A stretch of DNA of 64,000 nt, taken from Tigriopus japonicus. Taxonomy: Eukaryota; Arthropoda; Copepoda; Harpacticoida; Harpacticidae. A program made the translations under genes and the position numbers. Each line of letters opens with the position of its first letter. The first letter of the stretch is position 1. This document shows positions 37,401 through 47,345 of the stretch, in pieces. The notes beneath the pieces are model-generated. The model was not told the origin of the DNA, ran no database searches, and worked only from the letters and a program-made list of their open reading frames with translations. The DNA lies in contig CM021322.1 in NCBI GenBank assembly GCA_010645155.1, forward strand, positions 5,836,158-5,900,157, read 5' to 3'.

Positions 37401-40132
37401 GAGACCGGTTAACTCGTTTATTTGTCCTACTGAGCACAATCAACTGAGGTCATCCCAAGACTCTGGGAAAAATTGGCTCGCCTACTATTGATGGAATCGC
37501 ACATTTGCAAGTGTGAAAAATTCGTGCCTTCAGTTACCAAGGCGAACAGAGCCTTTAACGGTACGCACAGAAGTAGAAAGTGGTTTCAGTTGCTCATCAT
37601 CGTCATCATCGTGCAACAGAGGCCTTCCTTCCTACTGCTCCTCCAGACTGAGAAAAAAATCAGGATAGGAAACAGAAGCAGAAACGAGTTTTTTTCCAGG
37701 CTTACTCACACATTTTTATGTGGCAGCATGCGTACGAATAGTAGGTTGGGGTCTTCTTTGAAGAGAGAAATTACCGGTTGCGTATGGGCAGGTTCGTTTG
37801 AGGCCTCTGCCAAGCGAACACCACAATGAAGCTATTCAGGATTGGAGGAGAGATCCGGATACGGTGTTTGCCGAAGTCGAAATGATCTCGCACCGAATTT
37901 GTTTCTCGCTCTTTCTTCCCTTCTTTCTTTGGATCTTTGGAAGCGATTGGAGGGAATGCTCTATATGACAAATGTGATTGTTGGGGGAGAGGGGAGTAGT
38001 GATTGGGCCTCAAACTTTCACGTGTATTATTTCTTGCGCGGAAAGTGAAGAAGAACATCAAAAGAAGAAGACAGATTCCGTTCGCCCCGAATCATTAATG
38101 TTCAATCTTGGCACCTTAGTCTCCATCAGGCCCATCTCCATTATTATTATCATCGTCATCATCTTCGTTTTCTTCATCATCTCGACGGTTTCCAGTAGAG
38201 CAGTTTATAGATTACACCCAGAAACTTCCAATTGATATTTGCAAGCAGGAAACATGGATTCAGGTTGGATTAATTGTTTTGGCACCACTGGTATTTTCAC
38301 TATAGAGACCCGAACCAACCTACTGGTTTGCCTACCGTGGCACATAACGTCAATTTCAGGGGTAGGGAAAGGTAGGTGGAAGAAACGACATATAGAGTGG
38401 TTCTGCGAAAGGTGACACCTCTTTCTACCACATCATGACTGATTCGTTCATTCTCCCAGGATCCATCAAAATTTATGCAATAAAGTGAAGCAACATGTGT
38501 TTCATTTGTCTCTTCCTGGGAAAGAAAACGCTGCACAAATTGAATGATTATTGAATTCAAGACCGAAGTCTCAGTACTTTTAACTGTCTCCATCCAATCA
38601 TACTAAAACTTAACTGAATGCTCTTTAAGATCCTCGGTCTCAACTGGAAAAGGACCTAAGATGAGGAGGTGGAAGAAGCGAGTGGCGTCGCTCAAGGGTC
38701 AAAAACGGGTCCAACCCCTTTTTTCTCCTTCCAGGAAATTGTACGGAGGAGATGCTTCACGCCGTCATTTGCATATCTCATTATGCAGGATTAAACACGG
38801 TCTCTTCAGCCCCCAAGTTGCCTCATTCTCAGCCTACTGTTCAATCTCCCCCAAACCCTTAAGCACGACGGAAAAGATGTCTCAAGTCACCCACAAAGAA
38901 AAATCGGGGGCGAAAATCATTCCAACTTCCTGCTCGCTCTCAGGATTTAGGGCTTCCTTCTGTCGAAGAACCCTTCCTCTCGAGTTGGCAACTTGAAGTA
39001 GAACATGAGCATGACAGAACAATGCACCTTGGAATCGACTTCTTTTGTGGGACTATTTGACAAACAAAACTTGTTGGGACGGAAGCAAATGACGAAGAAG
39101 AAAGGGACAGAGAGCTTTAAATTTTGACAAACCGGAAATTGCCCCCCTGAGAATCGCAGAAAAAACATCGGCCATCCCTCCCGTAAACACCGTCTTCTTA
39201 CCGTGAATCGGTTGATCTTGTTTTGTTGGGGCCCACAATCACTGATTTCTCTTTCACGGAACACTTTGTAGAAAATCACTCAGGTACGTTCCAAGAAACT
39301 TACAACTCGCACTTGGAAATCACATTGACGGGCTGTTAACTAGAAGTGGAGCAATGATGACATTTCTGTTTTCATTCGCCGGTTCACTAATTCCTTCCCT
39401 GGTTCTTACAGTTGTTGAGCACTACAACCACGAACAACTGATGGACTGACGTTCAATCTGGCAAAGCCATCCCAAACGACGAGCTTCCAGTTACAAACGC
39501 AGACCTGTTGGAGGGCCCTTTCGGGGGTGAGTCCTCCTGGTTGACTTCAGAGTTGGTTAGAATTGGTGAGTGCGGTGATGGGGTCCCTCATGGAAGCACA
39601 TCCATGCCTCCATCCATCCATCCGCGGGAGCGTCGAGAAACGACTTCGGGAGCTCTGACTTTGACTGCACTTTGAAGATCAAGAACTTTGCTGATCTAGT
39701 GCATGTTGGACAATTGGATCTCACATTAACAATATCGAGTACCACCAGAAAGTGTATTACTATCGCATATTTATGTAAATGTTTAATAATAGTAATTACA
39801 CTCTAACCTAAATACAAGGACACTTCGTCATGATGATATATTTAACCGGTGGCCGAAACATGTATTCAGATCACAGCATGCATTTTACGATGGCGACAAA
39901 AGATTTTTATGCCAATAAATATTCATACATTTTGCTTATTTGTCAAGGAGATAGTACATTACTGATAATGATCAGATTGATCACTGATAATGGGTGCACC
40001 ATGAAGGAATATTCCCACTCCTTGCTAATTTTTGGTGGTATATGGTATGCATAGTTAGCTATTTGTATTGACAGACAGTCCGAAGCTAAGGTTTGACTCT
40101 TAAGAGGTCCGTTTTGAGGGAAGCAGTCGGCT

Positions 40133-40197
40133 GGGATCGAACTCAAGTCTTTTGAACGGCAAACAAACTTAGTACTCTTTACGCCATGGCTAAGCCA
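40133..40197 (-). ncRNA. tRNA-like pol III promoter remnant (possible SINE head)
   Basis: On the minus strand TGGCTTAGCCATGG (40197-40184) resembles a tRNA A box with the D-loop G pair, and GTTCGATCCC (40142-40133) matches the B-box core about 42 nt later. The D stem can pair (CTT with AAG), but the T stem and acceptor stem do not pair well. It is therefore not a functional tRNA by eye; a tRNA-derived SINE or tRNA pseudogene fits better. No second copy was found in the window. Confidence 0.2.
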
Positions 40198-40321
40198 AAT
40201 ATTCATAAAGGATCAAGAATTCTTAAATTCAGCTTTAAAGATCAATGCTCATGTTTTCACAAGGGTTTTAAAGGATGTTGAAGAAAACTTCATTTGATCG
40301 AAAGACTCATTTTTATTTTTC

Positions 40322-40373
40322 AAATAAATCCCCCTGCAGAATTTAAAAAAAAACTTCCCTATTTTTCTTTCCA
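40322..40373 (+). repeat. Gap-flank duplicate, left copy
   Basis: The 52 bases beginning AAATAAATCCCCCTGC recur at 40439-40491 just after the N run, with one extra A in the homopolymer. This looks like an overlap between two contigs that was not merged. Confidence 0.9.
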
Positions 40374-40438
40374 NNNNNNNNNNNNNNNNNNNNNNNNNNN
40401 NNNNNNNNNNNNNNNNNNNNNNNNNNNNNNNNNNNNNN
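40374..40438. other. Assembly gap (65 N)
   Basis: Undetermined bases between two near-identical flanks, probably a false gap over an overlap. Confidence 0.99.
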
Positions 40439-40491
40439 AAATAAATCCCCCTGCAGAATTTAAAAAAAAAACTTCCCTATTTTTCTTTCCA
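40439..40491 (+). repeat. Gap-flank duplicate, right copy
   Basis: Matches 40322-40373 except for the length of the A run. Confidence 0.9.
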
Positions 40492-41402
40492 CTTTTTGGA
40501 ACGTTAGTTAAGAGAAGAAAATAGCAAAACAATTTTCGATATTATCTTTGAAGTTTTTGCTCAAATGGACGATTTTTACTCTCCCCAAAACCAAAAGATT
40601 TTTAGATTAATAAAAGATTTTTGTTAACCTGAGGATACACAATTTGAGCTTCAACTGTATCGGACTGTGGAAGGAAGTGGAGGGAAACGTTAAGTTGCAT
40701 GTCTCGAAGTATAAGAAAATTGGCTTACGTTTTTTATGAGCCATCCTTTATGAAGTTTGAATCTAGTGCATTCGAACAAGTTTGCATGACCACCCTAGTC
40801 GCTAGGAGAAACAAATCAATCTTTACAGATTTACAACCATGAATTTCATGTAGAGTAGATACATCCGTCACTCGAAAGATGAACTTCATTAATGCGGTAA
40901 ATTTAGCCATCAAACGGAAAGAGAAAAAATAGTTCATAATCAGGCCCAAATGGTAAATGACGTTTCTTCTCGGAATAAGCTTCCGGAAAGACTAGTTGTA
41001 AGGCATTGAGATGTATGATTCGATGCAGGATGGTGGATCAAAAAGTATGTTTAATTCGTACGACGAGTCCTTTCCTTATTCTACTACTGATCTAAATTCT
41101 AATCTTTGGTTTGACTACGCAATGTAATATTTTTTTAATTATGACTTTGACTTTGTGACATATTTCCAAAGCTTCTCTGGATCTTTGGATCGGTCGTTTT
41201 TATTTGCACTGAAAAGACAGTTCATAACGTGCTACTGATAGAGTTTCGAACACAAAAAATAATGTTATAGAATTTACAAAGGTTAAATGGAAGATGGTAA
41301 TTCTGTCGGTGGGATTAGGGCTTACGTTCTCGATTTGTTCCATCTCTAGATCTTTTTCAAGAGGTCTATCGGTGATTACTGTAGAAGGGCTATAAATTAG
41401 TT

Positions 41403-41446
41403 ATGCAAATCCAACTCTTTCTTCTCTTTCCAACTTTTATATATAG
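41403..41446 (+). promoter_or_regulatory. Octamer motif and TATA box
   Basis: ATGCAAAT, the perfect POU-factor octamer, is at 41403-41410, and TATATATAG is at 41438-41446. This octamer-TATA spacing resembles compact regulated promoters. A start of transcription near 41470 would put the ATG of the secreted-peptide candidate (41542) about 70 nt downstream. Confidence 0.4.
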
Positions 41447-41541
41447 AGCGAAGTAAATCGGACAAATGTATGGTACATAAACAATAAATTCAACACATTC
41501 TCTTGACTTGTTGTTCAAGTTTCTCAAGGAAGCAGGTGGAT

Positions 41542-41905
41542 ATGGCAGCACTTGAGCTCAAATTAGTTCCAATTTTTTTGATACTTGTCACACTATTTGA
41601 GTTTCAAAATCATGACGCTTCATGGTTTATCGCCTTCCCTGAAGAATACAAACCTTTCTGTCTCCTAAATCATCCATTATTTGCCAGTCTAAAAAAGATG
41701 CATCAAAATGGAAAGTGTTCAAAAGCAATGTGTCTTTCCCGAGTTAATTAATGCGACAAAGAACGGTAATACGGTAATCTACTGTCCGGGGTCAGTTAAC
41801 GGGACTCTCGGCCTTCACGTCAAAATATGGTCACGTGTCTTTACCTTTCATGTAGTACTTGGATCTTGGATAGATCCAACGAATGAAAAATGGAAATCAT
41901 GATCA
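41542..41905 (+). CDS. Candidate small secreted Cys-containing protein with a reading-frame break
   Basis: The ATG at 41542 opens a textbook signal peptide (MAALELKLVPIFLILVTLF), followed by a hydrophilic part with Cys. The frame ends at TAA 41749-41751 after 69 codons (three Cys). A second frame, shifted across the run of six A at about 41691-41696, stays open to TGA 41903-41905. It is equally protein-like, with sequons NAT and NGT and an even total of four Cys when combined with the first part. Either the short form is real, or an indel in the A run (in the assembly or the genome) split one gene of about 120 residues. The TATA box upstream supports a gene. I recognise no family. Confidence 0.4.
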
Positions 41906-43811
41906 GCTCTATTGAGAGTGTATGAGAGAGAGAGAGGGTCGCACTTCTTCTTTCTTCTTGTTTCTAAGAGATGTGTCAAGTGATGAGACGGAGGCTTGGA
42001 TAACGCGAGGTCAAGGCATAACTAACCAGCGATGTCTACCTTTTTCATTCGCCGGCAAGCCAAACCTTTTCGCGGGGAATTACGAGCCTCGTTAACAACC
42101 AATAGAGCACTAAATTCTCCAAGGCCTCTCGCCGTAAAATGTGCGATTTTTTCCATCTGACATGACCTGAAGGTTGGAGGAATTTGAGCAGACAATCTGA
42201 GCTTAATTGCGAACTCTCCATGATCAATAGGTGACAATTACTATAATCATAGAAATTGCCAAAAGACAATTTTCAACTTAATCCATTTGAGCCTCGAGCT
42301 TAAATACGTGTGCAGACATAGAAACTGTTGCCTGCTTTGACATGGGAGGCTGGCATCAAAAGATGAGATGAGCAGGTTTGAAGAGACTAGGAATAGGTTG
42401 GCAGCATAATTGATCTTTTTCTCACCAAGTGATTACAATCGACCTTTTCTGATGTTTCTTTTGGTGTCCGAACCAAAATGACAAAATGACAAGACTAATC
42501 TATCCTAAGTGTCGCCATGGTCGAAGAAGCACATGCATTGCAAAAACCACAGAAATGAAAGGCATTTTAATGGCACGGTCCGAGAAATGGTGGAAATGCA
42601 ATTTTAATCGCCCTCAAATGTTGAAGTTTCCAGAACTCGCCATTTTTCATTCGTTTTGTTTTGCTCTCAGAAACGAACAGAAACCCTATGTGAGTCCAAA
42701 ACACACTTGAGAGATTTTCCAAGCCTGATTTTGCTTGGACATGTTGAAAGGGTCAACAACGAGCAACCCGCTTTTGGTGCCATGGGAAATCGTTGCGTGA
42801 CAGATATCGTTAACAAAGTTTTAACGAGCTAAAATGACATGACCCTCCAGTTTCCAGACCACACTTGAGCATTTCTTTTCTGAACCTCCAAATACCCCTT
42901 TGAAAATTGAATACACACTGATCTTAATTCACTATTACCTACTTGTTCGGGAAAGTCTTTCAATCAAAGGCGATTGATTACGACTGATCCACCTGCTTTG
43001 GTTCCGAACCGCGAGTGCCACAAGATCTTATCAATTAACGAGCCTAATCACTCAATTTCCCTTGAGAGCCCGCACTTACCGGCCATTCGTTCGTTCGAGA
43101 GAGAGAAAGAGCGACTCGGGAAGCACTCACCTGGATCTCTCTCTCCGTCTCTCTGTCTCTTCCCATGAGAACCAAAAAATACCACCGCTTGCTTGCTTGC
43201 TTGCTTACTAGCTGACTTGATGTTGGCTGACATGCATGTTGGATGAGTGTCATCTAGAGATCTTCTCCTGATGGGATCAATCCTTTGTCTCAGGTGGCAT
43301 CTGCTCCAAACACGGACCAAGTGGGGAAGTTGCACTCGCACTCTCCCAATGGCAAACTGTTCGACCTGGAAGAGGGCCAAAAGACAAATGGTTTGAGAGA
43401 GCAATATACCTACCTTTTAAACTTTGTAATTGATACCGGGTGTCTCAACCGATTTACCCAAATTGTCATGGGGCTCTTTAGATAAGCCATAGCTGGCGTG
43501 AATGAGAAGGAATCGGCAGAGGCAGGGACTTTCTTGACTTGAAGAGTGTTTTTGAAACACCCCGTATCGTGTGGGGTGAGTGGTTGTTCCTGAAATATGT
43601 GGGTAAAAGCCAACTTTCCAACTGTGAGGGAACTAACAAGTAGTCGCTGAGTGTGCTTGGGCAATAGGCTGTATACTATGAACCTGATTGGATCAGATTA
43701 TCAATTTCCGAGGACAGGAGCGGGTTGGGAATCTTGTCGATCCAGTCAGTGATCCCCGAGTAAGTGTTCAAACAGGAGGTGGAGGTATTATAGCAAAAGG
43801 AGGTGGATCGA
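41906..43811. other. Intergenic stretch upstream of the bHLH gene
   Basis: No coding sequence was recognised. It should contain the promoter of the bHLH gene. CAGGTG-type E-boxes occur at about 43129 and 43294, the kind of site bHLH factors bind. A short CTTG repeat lies at 43187-43207. Confidence 0.4.
43187..43207 (+). repeat. (CTTG)n repeat
   Basis: Five consecutive CTTG-type units. Confidence 0.9.
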
Positions 43812-44199
43812 ATGGCACAACCTATCTCAACCTTGGCCACCTCGACCATGGCCACCACGACAACCTTTTCGTCGGATTTCCCTGACCAATACACACCATA
43901 TGGAGATTCCGAATCTTACATCGTCCTTCAAGATCGAGGCTGCACAACGAACGTCATGCACCAATCTCAAGAAACGGAACTCGAACTGGACAGCCTTCAA
44001 ATTGCTTGTCAAGACATTTTTGCACCCGATGGACAACTTCCGGCTCAACCAGTGTGTCAGGGTGACTTTTATGGCCAGGAAAATCGTGATCAAGTGGGCT
44101 TGGATTGGAATGCAACTTCATACCCGGAAGTATGTGTGACCTACTCGATGGAAACGGTGAAGGTGGTCGAGGAACAGGTCGCTTTCCCAAGTCAAGATG
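43812..44199 (+). CDS. bHLH exon 1
   Basis: 129 codons plus one base, ending before GTAAGA. It encodes a Ser/Thr-rich start and an acidic middle (QETELELDSLQIACQDIF). No DNA-binding residues are here. The 67-nt intron that follows ends in TTGTTAG, and the split Gly codon is restored on joining. Confidence 0.75.
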
Positions 44200-44769
44200 G
44201 TAAGAACATTTTTATCCAATAAACCCCGAGGTTGGAATAAGTGAGGCAAAGTTAAATTCTTGTTAGGCGAAGTCTCCACGTCTACTCCGATGCACAAATC
44301 AAAGCGGCAGGAATCAGTCCATTCGAGTCAGAGAAGACCTCACCGCAAGAAATCACCCAAATCGCCGCAATCAGAACTGTCCAACTCCAAGAAGAAGTCT
44401 GCATACAAGCACGTCCCACACGCGGAGAAGCCGGCTCACTTGGTGGCCAAACGGAATGCCAGAGAAAGAAAACGAGTCCATGCTGTCAATCTGGCCTTTG
44501 TCAATCTACGAAAAAGTATTCCCTTCGAAAATAAGGTAGAGAGCTTTGCATTCAGATGTCCGTCGGCCGAACAAAGTGCTGGTATTAATTGGTTTGATCT
44601 CTCATTCCAGAGAGGCAAAAGAGTCAGTAAAGTCAAAGTTCTCCAACGGGCCATCAGTTATATTATGAACCTTCATCATATGATACGAGAACATGATGGT
44701 ACTTCACATGAAGTCGATGAAAACGCTTTTGTCTTGACGGCGGATGATTCACGGTTATTTGACTTCTAA
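43812..44769 (+). CDS. Basic helix-loop-helix transcription factor, achaete-scute-like (3 exons, 271 residues)
   Basis: This gene-level entry joins 43812..44199, 44267..44535 and 44611..44769, giving 816 nt with phases 1 and 0. The ATG at 43812 is the first after an in-frame TAG at 43791. The N-terminal 185 residues are Ser/Thr- and then Lys-rich. From about residue 190 comes the bHLH: basic region KRNARERKRVHAVN with the Glu and Arg that read the E-box, helix 1 LAFVNLRKSIP, a short loop, and helix 2 VSKVKVLQRAISYIMNLHHMI. Such proteins bind CANNTG as dimers in the nucleus. Helix 1 resembles achaete-scute proteins most, but Fer/PTF1-like membership is not excluded. The C-terminus is short (DDSRLFDF). 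Confidence 0.85.
44267..44535 (+). CDS. bHLH exon 2 (basic region and helix 1)
   Basis: Two bases complete a Gly codon, then 89 codons run to ENK before the donor GTAGAG. A Lys/Arg/Ser-rich lead precedes KRNARERKRV and helix 1. Confidence 0.85.
44611..44769 (+). CDS. bHLH exon 3 (helix 2 and C-terminus)
   Basis: The exon follows CTCATTCCAG and encodes 52 residues and TAA. Removing the 75-nt intron joins ENK to RGKRVSKV and gives a loop length normal for achaete-scute-type proteins. Leaving it in would insert 25 residues into the loop. Confidence 0.85.
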   Translation, partial: RGKRVSKVKVLQRAISYIMNLHHMIREHDGTSHEVDENAFVLTADDSRLFDF

Positions 44770-44903
44770 ATCGACGGAAACAAACTACACACAACAACAA
44801 CAAAAAAAAAAGGTCACTCCGCGAGAGGTTGCAAAGCTCGAGTATATTGACCTTCCGTGATAAATATTTATGAAAACTTATAAAGCATATTTGTTTTCTG
44901 TTC

Positions 44904-45274
44904 TTACATGCTAAAAAACTTTTGATCCTTGCCAAACTCTTCGCCCTCTTCCAAAGAATCGGGCAGTTTCTTGTTCTTAGTCTCAGGTAGAAAAAGAACC
45001 AGAACTGAGCCAACGAGAGAGAGCACGCCAAACACCACCAAGGGGATGTCCCGCCCCAATTCTCGTCCAAAAATGGGTGCCAAAATCGACGCAAATCTGG
45101 CGCACATATTTGAGGCCCCGTATCCCGTGTTTCGTACCACAGTCGGAAACATTTCATTGGCAAACATGTGTAACGTGAAGAAGCAACCAGTTATGCAAAA
45201 CTTGCCAAGAAGACCGGTAACTATAGATGCCGTTCCTAGAAGTAGGAGGGACAGGATTAGGAGACTCATTCGCA
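44904..45274 (-). CDS. SLC22-type transporter exon 8
   Basis: 371 nt to the TAA at 44904-44906. It covers helices 10 to 12 (GKFCITGCFFTLHMFANEMF, then VVRNTGYG) and the cytosolic tail with LPETKNKKLPDSLEE. The acceptor (CTCAAG) is weak, but it is the only AG in the 47-nt intron that keeps the frame. Confidence 0.85.
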
Positions 45275-47345
45275 CTTGAGTATTTTGAGTCTTTGATATC
45301 TTGATATCAGATTTAGCTTACCAGGTGGTACCACGAGTGTCACGCCCATAAAAATGGCCGAAAAGAGCAAACCTAGAGACAAAAGGCCTCGTCGGCCTAA
45401 ATAGAGGAGAATGACAATGACCAAGGGCAGTACGGGCAACTCGATGAGTCCGGAGATAAAAAAGTTGATATAAGTGTTTCCGGGGAAGAGGGTACCCACG
45501 TTCAAAGTAAGAGCGTAATACACCAGGGAACAAGTGAACCAAAGGTAGAACTGAATCAAGGCCTTTTTCCTCATGTTTGGCGTGGCCAAGAGATGGTAGA
45601 ATCCGATGAAAATCGACGCTTTCTCCTGGAAAAGCACGATGTCAGTCATCTCAGAAACTTTTCAAGTAAAATTATGCCTCACGTCGTCCTTAGAGGTTCG
45701 GAAAAGGACGGTATTTTCCGACCAAACCAACCCATTGACACTCGCCCCTTGTCTTAAAGCGCGTTCGGCTTGTTTCAATTTTCCCACGGCCAAGAACCAT
45801 TTTGGACTCTCGGGCACAAAGAAGTATACCACTGCCATAGACAAGGCTCCCACACTGATAACAGACTGGAGGTAAATCCAATCTTGAATGTAGTAGGCCA
45901 AAAGAGGCGTTGTGATGTAACCAATAGTCCAGAACACGCCTTTCCCGACGCCGATGATGGTCACCCATTTGCCACCGAGAAGCTCAATACCTAACATATC
46001 GAAGAGAATTCAAGTTTAGGAGCTTTGTCGGGGTAAAAGGAAACGCCCTGTTTGGTCTCACAGTAGGTATTAAAGGCAGAGCTCGCGGCAATCAAAGTGA
46101 ATCCCATGCAGAATCTCATACACAGGTACATGTAAACATTGATCGAGAACACATTCGCTATGTCCGAGATGAAAAGCAAAGCCCCAAACACGGATATGGC
46201 TTTCAGTCTCCCGATCCTGAGCATGAGTAGAATTGGTAAAGTTATTTCACTGATTCTCAAATTACTTGGGACTGCAAGGCATCATTCATTCCTACTTGTC
46301 CGAAACATGTCCAGCTATGACACACCCACAAGTCAGCCCGATCATGAAGACGGATTGGGCCAAGGTCACGAGATATTTCCTTTCACAAACCAAATCGAAC
46401 TATAAGAACAGGGGGTTTTCTGGCGTATCAAGAGAGATCTGTTCAGATTGTAACAAAATATGGACCTCACATCGGTCACAATGGTGCGAATTGTGGTGTT
46501 GTACCGGAAACTTGGACAATCGGTCAAATTGGAATTGGTTTCCTTTGCCAGATCCAGGTTTTGAATTTGATCGCTGTTGAGTTGGTCATAGTTGTAGTTG
46601 TAAATTAGACATATGTCATGATCATCTGTGCTCTGCGTTCCGTTTTCGTACTGCAAAAATGCAAAAATGAACGAGACGCAGCTTGTCATCAACTTTTTCA
46701 CGCCCTTAATAGTCAATGAAAAACTCACCTTTTTGTACGGACTGCTGAATTTGTTCCATTCCTCAACCGATGAGAAAACCCCGGATTGAGTTTGGATATC
46801 GCAAGTGAAATCAGGAGTCTTGGACAAGAAACCCTGAGCCTAGAATATCAGATAATAGTTGAACTCAGCCCTGATACTGATTAATTCTCACTCTCACTTC
46901 ACCTAGGACATCATTTGCACAAAACTATGAAGTTTTGGCTTCAAATAATTTATTCTTTATGGCGTAATTTTTCGTTCTTTCACACTTTTGGTTTTGATAA
47001 TGTAATTTAACGTAAAGTACAATGGAGTAAAGAGAGAGGTCCCATATGGGGGAAGGGACGAGGAAATAGCAATGGTATTGAATAATTGGCAAACGGATGG
47101 ATAAAAACGATCCCCCCCCCCCCGAGTCCCACGCGCCTTTTCTGTTTTCTTCCCAGGTCAGGAAAGTAATGAAATGATCTTTCTCAGTTCAAAACTCTTC
47201 TATGGTGCAAATAAATGTCACTTACCAAGATGTGCCATGCGGTTGGAGTGCTGACCGCTGTCGCCACTACGCAAATGAGCATGGCTTGCCATTTCCCAAA
47301 TTGTCCCACTGTAGCATGCACCTGATCAATTTTTTCCTCCGACAT
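44904..47345 (-). CDS. SLC22-type organic ion transporter, major facilitator superfamily (8 exons, 550 residues)
   Basis: This gene-level entry joins 47345..47226, 46839..46729, 46650..46471, 46399..46296, 46216..46062, 45990..45683, 45625..45322 and 45274..44904. The 1653 nt form one clean frame of 550 codons plus TAA, the usual SLC22 length. Family marks are the VGQFGKWQ start, helix 1, and a large extracellular loop with Cys and sequons at about N80, N118 and N128. Next come the VTDFDLVCERKYLVTLAQS block, the SDKIGR loop after helix 2, PESPKWFLAVGKLKQAERAL near 283 at the central cytosolic loop, GRRGLLS, and an LPET C-terminal motif. SLC22 proteins move organic cations, anions or zwitterions such as carnitine across the plasma membrane. 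The substrate cannot be told from sequence. The gene is convergent with the bHLH gene. Confidence 0.92.
45322..45625 (-). CDS. SLC22-type transporter exon 7
   Basis: 304 nt after TTTTCCAG and before GTAAGC. It covers helices 7 to 9, with the YLGRRG loop between helices 8 and 9. Confidence 0.88.
45683..45990 (-). CDS. SLC22-type transporter exon 6
   Basis: 308 nt after ATGTTAG and before GTGAGG. It covers helices 5 and 6 and the central cytosolic loop with PESPKWFLAVGKLKQAE, the best-known motif of the family. Confidence 0.9.
46062..46216 (-). CDS. SLC22-type transporter exon 5
   Basis: 155 nt after ATGCTCAG and before GTGAGA. It covers helices 3 and 4 (IGRLKAISVFGALLFISD to AFNTY). A Cys codon is split at its 3' end. 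Confidence 0.88.
46296..46399 (-). CDS. SLC22-type transporter exon 4
   Basis: 104 nt after CTTATAG and before GTAGGA. It encodes FDLVCERKYLVTLAQS, helix 2 and the start of the SDKIGR loop, whose Lys codon is split by the intron. Confidence 0.88.
46471..46650 (-). CDS. SLC22-type transporter exon 3
   Basis: 60 codons between TTTGCAG and GTGAGG, phase 0 at both ends. It holds the rest of the extracellular loop, with three N-glycosylation sequons (NGT, NLT, NTT) and two Cys. Confidence 0.85.
46729..46839 (-). CDS. SLC22-type transporter exon 2
   Basis: 37 codons between TTCTAG and GTGAGT, phase 0 at both ends. It is the first part of the large extracellular loop and has one Cys. Confidence 0.8.
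47112..47123 (+). repeat. C12 homopolymer in transporter intron 1
   Basis: Twelve C in a row; length may be uncertain in the assembly. Confidence 0.9.
47226..47345 (-). CDS. SLC22-type transporter exon 1
   Basis: 40 codons from ATG at 47345 to a GTAAGT donor, phase 0. It encodes the short cytosolic N-terminus with the VGQFGKWQ motif and transmembrane helix 1. Confidence 0.85.

Larger units (their letters stand above)
18608..41402. other. Intergenic stretch without a firmly supported gene (23 kb)
   Basis: I found no recognisable domain on either strand. Possible pieces are noted separately: membrane-protein-like minus-strand segments at about 28.3-29.4 kb, a short minus ORF at 21435-21680, simple repeats, and a tRNA-like segment near 40.1 kb. 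Promoter and 5' UTR of the RhoGEF should lie at its left end. Small exons may be missed. Confidence 0.4.
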
